From positions 1 through 22,170 of the forward strand of contig DATLEI010000026.1 of the NCBI GenBank assembly GCA_035525375.1: a stretch of 22,170 nt of DNA, in the 5' to 3' direction. Of this stretch, positions 12,782 through 21,415 are shown in pieces. The stretch is from JALZBN01 sp035525375. GTDB taxonomy: Bacteria; Actinomycetota; Acidimicrobiia; Acidimicrobiales; AC-14. The notes below the pieces were generated by a model. That model searched no databases and was not told where the DNA came from. It was given only the letters and a program-made list of their open reading frames with translations. Within the stretch, counting starts at the first letter, position 1; each line of letters starts with the position of its first letter. The position numbers were made by a program, and so were the translations under genes.

Positions 12782-14820
12782 GCGATCACGACCTTCCCGC
12801 GACCCAAACCGGAGTCGAACAGAAGGCCGGCGCGGCCATGTCCGGGCTATGGGAGCGCTTCAAGGGCACCTTCAGCGAGCAGGTGTCCGTGCTCGAAGGG
12901 ACGGCGATGGACGTCCTGTCTGGTGAGCTCAGCCCGGAACTGCGGGAACGAGCACTGCGGGAAGCTCACAAACTGGCAGGGTCCCTGGGAACGTTCGGCA
13001 TGCCGAGGGGCTCAGAGCTCGCTCGCGACATCGAGGCCTGGTTCCAATCAGAGCCGAGCACCGAGGCTGACGATGTTCTACGCCTGTCCGACGCGGTTGT
13101 CAGTCTTCGCCGGTGCCTCGAGGCCGGCCCGAGCCCCGGCCCGGACGTCGTACGAGCACCGAGCGGCGGTGGCGGTCCGTTCCTTCTTCTCGTCGATCGC
13201 GACCCGGCCGTGGCCGAGGGGCTGCGGCGGGAGGCATCGAGACGTGACATGGATTTGGTCGCGGTGGACGGTGTCGATCCGGCACGACAGCTGCTGACCG
13301 CACGCCGACCCGAGGTCATGCTGGTGGATCTGGCCGGGCCGGAAGCCGACCGCACGTTGGATCTGATGCGTGAGCTCCAGGTCGGGTCGCCGTCCATTCC
13401 CATCATCGTGCTCACCCGCGCTCACACTTTCACCGATCGAGTGGAGGCGGCCCGGCTCGGGGGTCGGCGGTTCCTCGAGAAGCCGATCTCCCCAGCCGAT
13501 GTCCTCCTCGCGGTTGGAGAGGTGATGAACCTGGCCCGGGCTGGAAAGGCAACCGTGCTGGCCGTCGATGACGACCCGATCATGCTCGCTGCGCTGTGTG
13601 CATTGCTCGAATCCGAGGAGCGACGGATTGTGACCCTCGACGAGCCGTCGCAGTTCTGGCAGACACTCGAGGACACCTCACCCGACATGGTGGTGCTCGA
13701 CGTGGACATGCCAGAGGTGAACGGCATCGAGATGTGTCAGGTGATGCGTGCGGACCCGCAGTGGTCTCGGCTCCCGGTGCTCTTCCTCACCGGCCGAACC
13801 GACCCCGCGGCCGTGGAGGAGATCTTCGCCGCGGGCGCAGACGACTATGTGGCCAAGCCCCTGGTCGGTCCAGAGCTGACGACGAGGATCGCCAATCGAC
13901 TGGAGCGGTCGGCGCTTCTGCGGCGGATGGCGGAGACCGATGTCCTCACCGGGGTCGCCAACCAGCGGGCCTCCCACGACGCGCTACACGGACTTCTCGG
14001 CGCAGCCGAGCGTTACGGGCAGCCGGTGGCGCTGGGCGTGATCGATGTGGATCGGATGAAGTCGGTGAACGATGAGTTCGGTTACGCGGCCGGAGATGAT
14101 GTCCTCGCCCAGCTCGGCCAGCTGCTCCTTCGCCGGTTTCCCGGTGATGACTCTGTCGGACGGTGGGCCGGCCAGGAGTTCTTCCTCGGCATGGTCGGGA
14201 TGACCCGCACCGATGGAGTCGAGCGCCTGGCCGAGGTACTGGAGGAGTTTCGCGCCCACCGGTTCTCCGACGGCCAGAGCGGATCCTTTGCCGTGTCGTT
14301 CAGCGCCGGCGTGGCGCAGTACCCCGAGGATGGCCGCGACGTGCGGGCGCTGTACCGGCGCGCCGACAGCGCGGTCCGCCTGGCCAAGACGGTTGGAGGC
14401 GATCGGGTCGTGCCGGTCGGGTGGTCGACGGGCGTCGACTCGACGACGGACGTGGTTCTTGTAGACGACGACGATGCCCTGGCCGGAATCCTCCTCCACG
14501 GGCTGTCCACTCGTGCCTATCGGGCGGAGCGCTTCGCCGACGGAGAGGACGCCGCCACCGCATTGCAGGGGCCCACGCCGAAGGTGTCGGCACGGGTGGT
14601 GCTGCTCGACTGGGGCCTCCCCAGCCTCGACGGGCTAGGCGTGTTGCGCCGGTTGGCCGAGACGGGGGTGCTGGGTTGGACCCGCGTCATCATGCTGACA
14701 GTGCGCGACTCCGAGAGCGAAGTGCTCATGTCCCTCGACCTGGGCGCCTTCGACCACGTGGCCAAGCCCTTCAGCGTGCCCGTCTTGATGAAGAGGGTCC
14801 ACCGTGCCATGCAGTGGTGA
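12769..14820 (+). CDS. Hpt-REC-REC-GGDEF-REC hybrid signalling protein with degenerate GGDEF
   Basis: This 683-residue cytoplasmic protein has, in order, an Hpt domain (about 25-125, phospho-His67 in EAHKLAGSLGTFG), REC1 (about 137-255, Asp187, Lys238), REC2 (about 262-380, Asp311, Lys363), a GGDEF domain (about 385-545) and REC3 (561-683, Asp614, Lys666). The GGDEF signature reads AGQEF (467-471): the first Gly is Ala, and the acidic third residue needed for metal and catalysis is Gln. The RxxD inhibitory site is absent too (Pro in place of Arg). Diguanylate cyclase activity is therefore doubtful, and GTP binding or a purely structural role is possible. ATG 12769 lies inside the preceding gene; ATG 12838 is an alternative that keeps the Hpt domain. 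The 3' end overlaps the HEAT-protein gene by 17 bp. Confidence 0.92.
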   Translation: MGHLSDHDLPATQTGVEQKAGAAMSGLWERFKGTFSEQVSVLEGTAMDVLSGELSPELRERALREAHKLAGSLGTFGMPRGSELARDIEAWFQSEPSTEADDVLRLSDAVVSLRRCLEAGPSPGPDVVRAPSGGGGPFLLLVDRDPAVAEGLRREASRRDMDLVAVDGVDPARQLLTARRPEVMLVDLAGPEADRTLDLMRELQVGSPSIPIIVLTRAHTFTDRVEAARLGGRRFLEKPISPADVLLAVGEVMNLARAGKATVLAVDDDPIMLAALCALLESEERRIVTLDEPSQFWQTLEDTSPDMVVLDVDMPEVNGIEMCQVMRADPQWSRLPVLFLTGRTDPAAVEEIFAAGADDYVAKPLVGPELTTRIANRLERSALLRRMAETDVLTGVANQRASHDALHGLLGAAERYGQPVALGVIDVDRMKSVNDEFGYAAGDDVLAQLGQLLLRRFPGDDSVGRWAGQEFFLGMVGMTRTDGVERLAEVLEEFRAHRFSDGQSGSFAVSFSAGVAQYPEDGRDVRALYRRADSAVRLAKTVGGDRVVPVGWSTGVDSTTDVVLVDDDDALAGILLHGLSTRAYRAERFADGEDAATALQGPTPKVSARVVLLDWGLPSLDGLGVLRRLAETGVLGWTRVIMLTVRDSESEVLMSLDLGAFDHVAKPFSVPVLMKRVHRAMQW

Positions 14821-15883
14821 GCAAGCCGTTCTCGCCGTCGTCGGGACCCATCTTCTCAGCCAGCTCGTAGCCTTGGCCGGGGGTGTTTTCCTGGTCGGGC
14901 TCGTACTGTTCCTCTGTCACGGCGCGTGGTCAGGTGCTGCGACGCGCCGCAACGCCGCTCGCATAGCCGAGAGTCAGGCCGAGCTGCAGTTGGCCCTGGA
15001 TGAAGAGGGAAGCCATGCAGACCACCGCCGGCTGGCCGCGCTGCCCCGGCGGTTGCGCATCTACGTGCTGGCCGCCGTCGCCCCCAGCCTGGCCGGCGCA
15101 CACCGACAGCGCCTCACCGCGCTCGCTGCAGAGCTCGGGGTGCTCGCCTGGGCCGACGCCAAATGTCGCAGCCATCTTTGGTGGAGGCGCCTGCACGGGG
15201 TCAGGGTGTGCACCCTCCTTGGTGGCGGCGCGACCTCGGTGCCCCCACTCCTGGGTGATCGGCGTCCCGAGGTCCGGGCCCAGGCCGCCCAGTGGGTGGT
15301 GGACCACCATGAGGAGCAGTTCATCGACCTTCTGCTGCGGAGGCTCGACCTGGACGATGACTCTTCGCGTTTCGCGGTCCAGGATTCGCTGATCCGGATA
15401 GGGCAGCCTCTCCTCGACCGCCTGGCGTTGCACCTGTCGGTGCGGTCCGGACCGTCGTTGGCACCCGCGCTCGAGGTGGCGGTGGCGCTCGCCGACCCGG
15501 TGCTCCTTCCGGCCGCCCTTTCGTTGTGTCACGAGGATGCCCGCGAGATACGAGCCTTGGCCGCAGAGCTGGCCGGAGCCATCGGCGGGAGCGCTGCGGT
15601 GGAGGTGCTCGTGGAACTTTTGGAGGACGACGCGCCCGAAGTCCGCGCCGCGGCAGCTCGGGCCCTCGGCCGAGTCCAGCACTGGCCGTCGGCCGCGGCA
15701 TTGGCCCGACTGCTCGGCGATCAATCCTGGGACGTCCGTATGCAGGCGGCGGTCGCGTTGCGGTCGCTCGGATCTCCCGGCATCCTCTCCCTCCGCCGAG
15801 CCCTGTCGGCCAGCGACGTCTTCGCCGCCGACGCCGCCCGCCACATGCTCGACCTGCCGGAGAGCGCCATGCGAACCCTGTGA
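14804..15883 (+). CDS. Membrane-anchored HEAT-repeat protein
   Basis: This is a 359-residue protein with one N-terminal transmembrane helix (about residues 12-40, LVALAGGVFLVGLVLFLCHG) and a cytoplasmic helical part. The C-terminal two thirds hold HEAT/PBS-lyase-type repeats: VPPLLGDRRPEVRAQAAQWV, LVELLEDDAPEVRAAAARAL and LARLLGDQSWDVRMQAAVAL are clear units, with weaker ones between. Such repeats form protein-binding solenoids and have no catalysis. The GTG start at 14804 is within the hub gene, and its stop shares a base with the ATG of the glycosyltransferase. It may be the scaffold joining the signalling hub to the synthase at the membrane; this is inference from coupling. Confidence 0.87.
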   Translation: MPCSGEQAVLAVVGTHLLSQLVALAGGVFLVGLVLFLCHGAWSGAATRRNAARIAESQAELQLALDEEGSHADHRRLAALPRRLRIYVLAAVAPSLAGAHRQRLTALAAELGVLAWADAKCRSHLWWRRLHGVRVCTLLGGGATSVPPLLGDRRPEVRAQAAQWVVDHHEEQFIDLLLRRLDLDDDSSRFAVQDSLIRIGQPLLDRLALHLSVRSGPSLAPALEVAVALADPVLLPAALSLCHEDAREIRALAAELAGAIGGSAAVEVLVELLEDDAPEVRAAAARALGRVQHWPSAAALARLLGDQSWDVRMQAAVALRSLGSPGILSLRRALSASDVFAADAARHMLDLPESAMRTL

Positions 15884-17316
15884 TGAGGGTCCTCTATGCG
15901 GTTCTCGAGCGCACGGAATCGGTCATCCTCGTGTACTTCCTCGTTGTGAACAGCTTCTACGCGCTGCTCATGGCAAGCGCGGTGTGGGAGCTGCGCAGCT
16001 ATCGACTTCGCTCCTGGCTCGAGGACCAGTCTCGGTTGCTGGGCTCCCCGGTTGCCCCTCGGATCAGCATGCTCGCTCCGGCTTACAACGAGGGCCCGAC
16101 CGTCGCCGAGAGCGTGCGATCGCTGCTGACGTTGCGTTATCCGAACCTTGAGGTGTTACTGGTCAACGACGGTTCGACCGACGACACCATGGCCGTGCTC
16201 CAACGGGAATTCGGACTCGTGCCCGTCCACCAGATGTATCGCCGGGTGGTCGAGCACAAGCCGGTAATCGCGCTCTACAGCTCGCCCGACAACCCCGGCC
16301 TCGTGGTCGTCGACAAGGAAAACGGCGGCAAGGCCGACGCCCTCAATGCCGGGATGAACATCGCGTCGGGCGACCTGGTCTGCGCCATCGACGCCGACAC
16401 CCTCATCGAGGCCGATGCCCTGCTACGGATGGTAGGCCCGTTCCTCACCGCCGATGACGTGGTGGCCACCGGCGGCACCATCCGGGTGGCCAACGGCGCC
16501 AGCGTCCGCGGCGGCAGGGTACTGGAGGCCCAAGTGCCTCACGAGCCACTCGCCGGCATCCAGGTGACGGAGTATTTGCGTGCCTTCCTCGTCGGCCGCC
16601 TGGGGTGGAACCGCCTGGGCGGGAACCTCATCATCTCCGGCGCGTTCGGGCTGTTCCGACGCGACGCCGTCCTGGCAGCCGGTGGCTACCTCGAGGGCAC
16701 CGTGGGCGAGGACATGGAGCTGGTGGTGCGCCTTCGGCGTCGGGGGCTAGCTCACGACCTGCCCCATCGTATTCTCTTCGTGGCCGATCCGGTGGCGTGG
16801 ACCGAGGTCCCAGCGTCGATGAGGGTCCTGGGCCGCCAGCGCGACCGCTGGCACCGGGGCCTCTGCGACGTCCTTTGGCGAAACCGGGGCCTCTTCCTCA
16901 ACCCCCGTTACCGCAGCCTGGGCCTCGTTGTCTTCCCTTACTACGTCGTAGTGGAACTGCTTGCGCCGGTAGTGGAGGCCGTCGGCCTGGTCGGGCTCAC
17001 CCTTGGCATCGCCACCGGCGCGATCGACTGGAACTTCGCCGCCCTCTTCTTCCTCGCGGCCTACGGTTTCGCCCTGGTGCTCGACGCCCTGACCCTGCTC
17101 ATGGAAGAGCTGAGCTACCGCCGCTACCACCGGATGCGTGATCGCCTATGGCTGCTCCTGTGGGCGGCGCTGGGCAGCGTGGGCTACCGCCAAGCCACGG
17201 TGTACTGGCGCCTGCGCGGCATCACGAAATACCTCCGGAAAAGGACCGACTGGGGCACGATGACCCGCACCGGGTTCCAGACCTCCGAGCCTTCAGAGGC
17301 TGCGCCGCCCGTCTGA
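15883..17316 (+). CDS. Processive family 2 glycosyltransferase (BcsA/PgaC/hyaluronan synthase-like)
   Basis: This 477-residue membrane enzyme polymerises a sugar from a nucleotide donor and probably exports the chain. One N-terminal helix (about 12-35) comes before the GT2 catalytic domain. Visible motifs are APAYNEG, DGSTDDT (Asp96), the DAD metal site (Asp170, Asp172), GED with the general base (275-277) and QRDRW (319-323), the QxxRW motif of processive synthases. Three or more C-terminal helices form the channel. There is no C-terminal PilZ domain, so c-di-GMP would not act on it as on BcsA. The ATG at 15883 overlaps the HEAT stop (TGATG); the open frame extends upstream to 15526, but that part lies within the HEAT gene and is not used. 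The polymer cannot be predicted. It converges on and overlaps the sensor gene by 133 bp. Confidence 0.93.
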   Translation: MRVLYAVLERTESVILVYFLVVNSFYALLMASAVWELRSYRLRSWLEDQSRLLGSPVAPRISMLAPAYNEGPTVAESVRSLLTLRYPNLEVLLVNDGSTDDTMAVLQREFGLVPVHQMYRRVVEHKPVIALYSSPDNPGLVVVDKENGGKADALNAGMNIASGDLVCAIDADTLIEADALLRMVGPFLTADDVVATGGTIRVANGASVRGGRVLEAQVPHEPLAGIQVTEYLRAFLVGRLGWNRLGGNLIISGAFGLFRRDAVLAAGGYLEGTVGEDMELVVRLRRRGLAHDLPHRILFVADPVAWTEVPASMRVLGRQRDRWHRGLCDVLWRNRGLFLNPRYRSLGLVVFPYYVVVELLAPVVEAVGLVGLTLGIATGAIDWNFAALFFLAAYGFALVLDALTLLMEELSYRRYHRMRDRLWLLLWAALGSVGYRQATVYWRLRGITKYLRKRTDWGTMTRTGFQTSEPSEAAPPV

Positions 17317-18761
17317 ACCTCTATCACCGTGCGACGCTTCGAGACGCAGCGCCCCCGCCGCCCGCTCCAACTCCTCGGGACCTCGCCGGTCGCGAGAAAT
17401 GGGCCAGTCCCGCCTCGTGCTGTGCCCGGTAGGCGGGAGGAATGACGGTTTCTGAAGCGTCCCAGCGCCTCGGCCTGGGTCCAGCCAGAGAGATCCTGGG
17501 CCTGTCCACTCCAGCCGGTGATCCTGCCGGCGGCGTCCATCGACACGAAGGCATCTGTGGCTGCCTCGAGGATCCTTCGGGTCTGCGCTTCACGCTCCAC
17601 CAAGTCGCGCTGTGCCGCCTGGCGCTGGCGCCTCGCGTGCGCCAGCACGACGGTGCCGGTCGTGAGGACAAGGGCGAGGCCACCGGCCACGGTGAGCACG
17701 GTCGTCCGCAGGGCTCTGACGCCCGAAAGCGCCTCCCGGGCGGGGACCTCGGCGGTGACCGTCCACCCGACGGCATCGACCGGAGCGTAAGCCGACAACG
17801 TGTCACCCATCGCCCCGGTGAACCGGGTGGCCCCAGAGTGCCCGCGCAGCGCGGCGGCTATGCGGGGGTCGTCTACCGCCGACATGAGGCCGTCGGCATC
17901 CACCGCCCCCGTGGTTCCGACGAGCACCGATCCGCGCTGGTCGGTGATGACCAGACGTATCCCCTGAGCCCGGGCGAGCTGGGCGGTGAATTCCCGGAGG
18001 GCGTCGAGGCGGTACACCACAGCCAGGATCCCGAGCGGCCTGCCGGCCTGGTCGCCGCTGGTGGCTCTCACCATGACGGCAGTGGCCACCACGAGCGGCT
18101 CACCCACGATGGCAGTCTTGAAGGCCTCCGAAATGTACGGCCGGTCGCTGACCGTGACCCCGCGGCACCAGTCTCTGAAGCTGAAGTCCACCCCGACGAT
18201 CGCGGGGGTGGCCGGCTCGACCTGGGTTAGCCGGCAGCTCATATCGGTCAGGAACGCCCCGCTCGGCCCCGGCTGAGACGCGAGCTGGGCTAGCTGCTGA
18301 ACGATGGTGTCGTTCTGAAAGGTTCCCCGGTCTCCGTCACCCAGCGCGTTGACCAGGATTGGGCGGGTGGCGTAGGAGGCGGTCAGCTCTGCCACGGCCT
18401 GCATCTGCTTCTGGACGACCACTGCGCTGACCACTGAGGTGGTACGGACCCGGGCGTCAACCTCCCGGACCACGGCTCGGTCGGCCAAGTGGATGGTCAA
18501 GTAGGTGAGCACCGCCAACGGCACCATGCAGAGGAGGAGGGACATGCCAACCAGCCGGACAGTCGAGAACCAGCGGCTCGACCTCGGATTGTCCTCGATT
18601 GCACCCGCCGGGGATGCGCCTGTTACCGCCCCGCGGAGCCAGGAGCGTGCGATTGTCACCAACCAGATGGTACCGGCGACCGCACCACGGCCCGGGCTCG
18701 CCCACCCCGCCGTACATCTGCTCACCCCTGCCGGGGGGCGGGCACCCAGGTGAACGTACAT
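17184..18761 (-). CDS. dCache-PAS membrane sensor, apparently truncated and frameshifted at its 3' end
   Basis: This 525-residue reading has a transmembrane helix (about 68-92), an extracytoplasmic dCache-like ligand-binding domain (about 95-345, with DRPYISEAFKTAIVG and PLGILAVVYRLDALREFTAQ), a second helix (about 350-372), a short linker and the start of a PAS domain (TDAFVSMDAAGRITGWSG). Near 17456 the PAS homology jumps frame: SETVIPPAYRAQHEAGLAHF is read in another minus frame. It then returns near 17396 to LATGEVP. After that the reading is basic and PAS-unlike, and no kinase, GGDEF or methyl-accepting output follows. The gene then runs into the end of the convergent glycosyltransferase gene. 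It is either a decayed sensor or affected by sequence errors. The start is uncertain (ATG 18761, or GTG codons downstream in the long N-terminal tail). Confidence 0.72.
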   Translation of the reverse strand: MYVHLGARPPAGVSRCTAGWASPGRGAVAGTIWLVTIARSWLRGAVTGASPAGAIEDNPRSSRWFSTVRLVGMSLLLCMVPLAVLTYLTIHLADRAVVREVDARVRTTSVVSAVVVQKQMQAVAELTASYATRPILVNALGDGDRGTFQNDTIVQQLAQLASQPGPSGAFLTDMSCRLTQVEPATPAIVGVDFSFRDWCRGVTVSDRPYISEAFKTAIVGEPLVVATAVMVRATSGDQAGRPLGILAVVYRLDALREFTAQLARAQGIRLVITDQRGSVLVGTTGAVDADGLMSAVDDPRIAAALRGHSGATRFTGAMGDTLSAYAPVDAVGWTVTAEVPAREALSGVRALRTTVLTVAGGLALVLTTGTVVLAHARRQRQAAQRDLVEREAQTRRILEAATDAFVSMDAAGRITGWSGQAQDLSGWTQAEALGRFRNRHSSRLPGTARGGTGPFLATGEVPRSWSGRRGRCVSKRRTVIEVQTGGAASEGSEVWNPVRVIVPQSVLFRRYFVMPRRRQYTVAWR

Positions 18762-18790
18762 CCACCACCCCGGGCACGGGCCCGGAAAGT

Positions 18791-18862
18791 ATGTCGATCG
18801 TGGAGAAATTGCGGAAGGCGATCAGGACGGTGGCTGGCGATCCACCGTTCCCGCCGCCGTGA
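18791..18862 (+). CDS. Possible 23-codon ORF overlapping the SGNH gene start
   Basis: A short reading (MSIVEKLRKAIRTVAGDPPF and three Pro) starts at an ATG preceded by GGAAAG two bases away. Its TGA overlaps the GTG start of the SGNH gene (GTGA), the same coupling pattern seen at real genes in this window. It may be a leader peptide or the true translation entry for the next gene. It has no recognisable domain and could be chance. Confidence 0.3.
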   Translation: MSIVEKLRKAIRTVAGDPPFPPP

Positions 18863-19884
18863 CCCCTCCGCCCGTGGTGGGCGGCGCGGTCCCAGCCGGC
18901 GGCCGTCGACGGCGGCGGATGGTCGGCGCGCCCCTTCTCGTGGCCGTCGCAGTCTTGGTGCTGGCAGAGGGAACGATGCGGGTTGGGAGGTCGTATCTCG
19001 CCACCCCCTCGGTGTGGCCCGCCCCGGAGATGCAGAAGAAGTACGACCAGATCGTGGCCCGGGCCGCATCGGGGCAGCGCACCGAGGTGGTGCTGGTCGG
19101 TGACTCCTTAATGGACGTGGCCGGCGACCCCGCCGGCCTCAAGGCCGTGGGCGCCGGCGGTGGCATCTACAACGCGTCGGTGGCAGGCGAGACGCTGCCG
19201 ACCATCGCGGAGTGGACTACCAAGGTGGTCGTGCCCCGCCTTCACCCCAAGGTAGTGGTGGTGGGGCTGTCCAGCAACGAGCTCAACCCCTCCGTGCTGA
19301 CCCTCCCAAGCGTGGCTGCGTACGATGCGTCTCGGGCGGTGCGAGCGGCCGAGGGCACCGCCAGCTTGGCTGATCGGGGCGACGCCCTCCTGCGCCGGTG
19401 GTCGATGCTGTACCGGTACCGGGCGTCGTTGCGTCCCTCGTTTGGGCCCCCCGTTTTTGACCCCCCGCTGTCCCGCGACGGCCACGACCTGGCTTTTGCC
19501 AGCCTGAAATACCTTCAAGACGGCGGGGTGAAACGCTCCCGCCTGGTCATCTCGAGCGTGATCGCAGGCCTCAAGGGCTTCGCCGTGGGCCCCAAGAACG
19601 TCGCCATCCTCCAGGCGATGTTGACCACCCTGCACGGCCAGGGCATACGGGTGCTGCTGGTGGCCATGCCCGCCACCGCCGACCTGGTGTCGTTCCACCC
19701 CGATGGGGCGGCCGACTACCGGCGGGCGATGGCCAGCTTCGCGGCGATTGCCCGCCGCAGCGGGGCCCGCTTCGAAGACGCTGGCGTCTGGCCCGTCACC
19801 GAGTTCGCCGATCCGGTGCACCTCAACGGTGTCGGGACGGTCCGCTTCTCGAGCTACCTCGCGCCGCTGTTGCGCCAGACCTAG
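18859..19884 (+). CDS. SGNH-hydrolase-like membrane protein (AlgJ/DltD/PatB type)
   Basis: This is a 341-residue protein with an Arg-rich N-terminus and one signal-anchor helix (about 23-37), then an extracytoplasmic SGNH domain. Block I is VVLVGDSLMD with Ser83, block II is the Gly in YNASVAGE, block III is SSNELN with Asn140, and block V is DPVHLN with Asp318 and His321. The catalytic Ser-Asp-His set is complete. Such proteins work with MBOAT acyltransferases to put acetyl groups on exopolysaccharide or wall polymers, and the next gene is an MBOAT 14 bp downstream. The GTG start at 18859 overlaps the stop of a tiny ORF. It is divergent from the sensor gene. Confidence 0.88.
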   Translation: MTPPPVVGGAVPAGGRRRRRMVGAPLLVAVAVLVLAEGTMRVGRSYLATPSVWPAPEMQKKYDQIVARAASGQRTEVVLVGDSLMDVAGDPAGLKAVGAGGGIYNASVAGETLPTIAEWTTKVVVPRLHPKVVVVGLSSNELNPSVLTLPSVAAYDASRAVRAAEGTASLADRGDALLRRWSMLYRYRASLRPSFGPPVFDPPLSRDGHDLAFASLKYLQDGGVKRSRLVISSVIAGLKGFAVGPKNVAILQAMLTTLHGQGIRVLLVAMPATADLVSFHPDGAADYRRAMASFAAIARRSGARFEDAGVWPVTEFADPVHLNGVGTVRFSSYLAPLLRQT

Positions 19885-19898
19885 CTCAGGGGGGCCTC

Positions 19899-21311
19899 GT
19901 GACCTTCAACTCGCTCGAGTACGCGGCCTTCCTCCCCCTCGTGTTCGTCGTCTACTGGCTGCTGCCTCGGCGACCCCAGAACATGGTGTTGCTGATCGCC
20001 TCCTATGTGTTCTACGGGGCCTTCGACTGGCGCTTCCTCGGCCTACTGATGCTGTCGACAGTGACGGACTACACCGTGGGCCGTTTGCTCGCGGCCACCG
20101 CTAACCGACAGCGCAGCGCCATCTTCGCTATCAGTCTGGTGGTCAACCTCGGCATCCTGGGGTTCTTCAAGTACTTCAACTTCTTCATACGCGATGGGAG
20201 CCGTTTCCTGGGCGAGCTCGGGATCCACTTGGCCCCCCCGGTCGTGCAGATCCTGCTTCCTATCGGAATATCTTTCTTTACTTTCCATGGCATGTCGTAT
20301 ACCTTCGACATCTACCGAAGGCACATCGAACCGACGCACAGCCTGCTCGATTTCGCGGTGTTCGTGGCCTTCTTCCCCCAACTGGTCGCCGGGCCGATCG
20401 GCCGGGCAGATGTGCAGCTGCCCCAGTTCGCGCGCGACCGGGTGCGCCCCAATTGGGCTCAGACCCGCCGGGCCCTATTCCTGATCCTCCTTGGGCTGTT
20501 CAAGAAGGTGGCTGTTGCCGACGCGTTGGCCAGCCAGGTCAACAACGCCTTCTCGACGCCTGCGACCACCAGCTTCCTCGGCCTACTGGTTGGGATGTGG
20601 GCTTTCGCCTTCCAGATCTACGGGGACTTCTCCGGTTACTCCGACATCGCCCGGGGATCGGCGTTCCTGCTCGGTATTGACCTACCCGAGAACTTCAACC
20701 AGCCCTATTTCTCACGCAGCGTCACCGAGTTCTGGCGGCGCTGGCACATATCTCTTTCGACCTGGCTACGCGATTACGTGTACATCCCCCTCGGGGGCAA
20801 CCGGGGTGGCGAGTTGGCGACGTATCGCAACCTGTTGCTGACCATGCTGATCGGCGGCCTGTGGCACGGCGCGGCCACGACGTTCGTGGTCTGGGGTGGG
20901 CTGCACGGCCTGTACCTGATCGGGGAGCGGCGATTCACGTCGGCCCATTCCGAGGACTACCGGCGCCCGTGGCTGCTGCGGCGCGACCTGTGGCGCACGC
21001 TCCTCACCTTCCAGCTGGTGTGCGTAGCGTGGGTCTTCTTCCGGGCCCCCTCGACCACTGCCGCCTTGCGCTACCTGATTGGCATTGCCGACTTGCAAGG
21101 CGGGGTGACCGATCGCAAGGCCATCGTTCTCTTGGCCCTGGCTGGCGCCGCCATCGTGTTCATCGACCTTGTGCAGCGCCGGGCCGGCGACCACGCCGCG
21201 CTGGTTGACCTGAGCCCCGCCCTGCGGGGCGTTGTGTACGGCCTCATGGTCGTGGCCATCGTCATCTGGAGCGGCGGCACCTCGGTCCCGTTCATCTACT
21301 TCCAGTTCTGA
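19899..21311 (+). CDS. MBOAT family O-acyltransferase (AlgI/DltB-like)
   Basis: This 470-residue polytopic membrane protein hands acyl groups across the membrane to an extracytoplasmic partner. The opening MTFNSLEYAAFLPLVFVVYW is typical of AlgI-type MBOATs. LLPIGISFFTFHGMSYTFDIYRR, FPQLVAGPI and IYGDFSGYSDIARGSAFLLG follow, then FNQPYFSRSVTEFWRRWHISL and DYVYIPLGGNR. The catalytic His323 is in GGLWHGAATTF and a second conserved His is at 336 (GGLHG). The GTG start is preceded by GGGGGG (19889-19894). With the SGNH gene it forms the standard two-gene acylation pair; the likely target is the polymer made by the glycosyltransferase two genes upstream, which is inference from location. Confidence 0.95.
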   Translation: MTFNSLEYAAFLPLVFVVYWLLPRRPQNMVLLIASYVFYGAFDWRFLGLLMLSTVTDYTVGRLLAATANRQRSAIFAISLVVNLGILGFFKYFNFFIRDGSRFLGELGIHLAPPVVQILLPIGISFFTFHGMSYTFDIYRRHIEPTHSLLDFAVFVAFFPQLVAGPIGRADVQLPQFARDRVRPNWAQTRRALFLILLGLFKKVAVADALASQVNNAFSTPATTSFLGLLVGMWAFAFQIYGDFSGYSDIARGSAFLLGIDLPENFNQPYFSRSVTEFWRRWHISLSTWLRDYVYIPLGGNRGGELATYRNLLLTMLIGGLWHGAATTFVVWGGLHGLYLIGERRFTSAHSEDYRRPWLLRRDLWRTLLTFQLVCVAWVFFRAPSTTAALRYLIGIADLQGGVTDRKAIVLLALAGAAIVFIDLVQRRAGDHAALVDLSPALRGVVYGLMVVAIVIWSGGTSVPFIYFQF

Positions 21312-21415
21312 GCTGCCGTTTGCGCTGGGCCACCGGGACTTGACTCATTGGACCGGATAGGCCAGACAGGACATACGTGCCCATTGGACGGGTGCGTTTG
21401 AGAGCGAGCGATGCG
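21312..21415. other. Intergenic, no gene seen
   Basis: This short stretch between the MBOAT stop and the tRNA fragment has no coding signal. ATTGGAC occurs twice (near 21348 and 21382), probably by chance. No terminator-like hairpin with a T-run was seen after the MBOAT gene. Confidence 0.5.

Noticed and set aside
14930..15844. 304-codon minus-strand ORF
   Set aside because: It is antisense to the HEAT-repeat gene; its sequence is low-complexity and without motifs.
15526..15882. N-terminal extension of the glycosyltransferase
   Set aside because: These codons lie inside the HEAT gene and give an Arg/Gly/Pro-rich shadow sequence; the helix and GT2 domain start properly from ATG 15883.
19108..19821. 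237-codon minus-strand ORF
   Set aside because: It is antisense to the SGNH gene, whose catalytic blocks are all in place.
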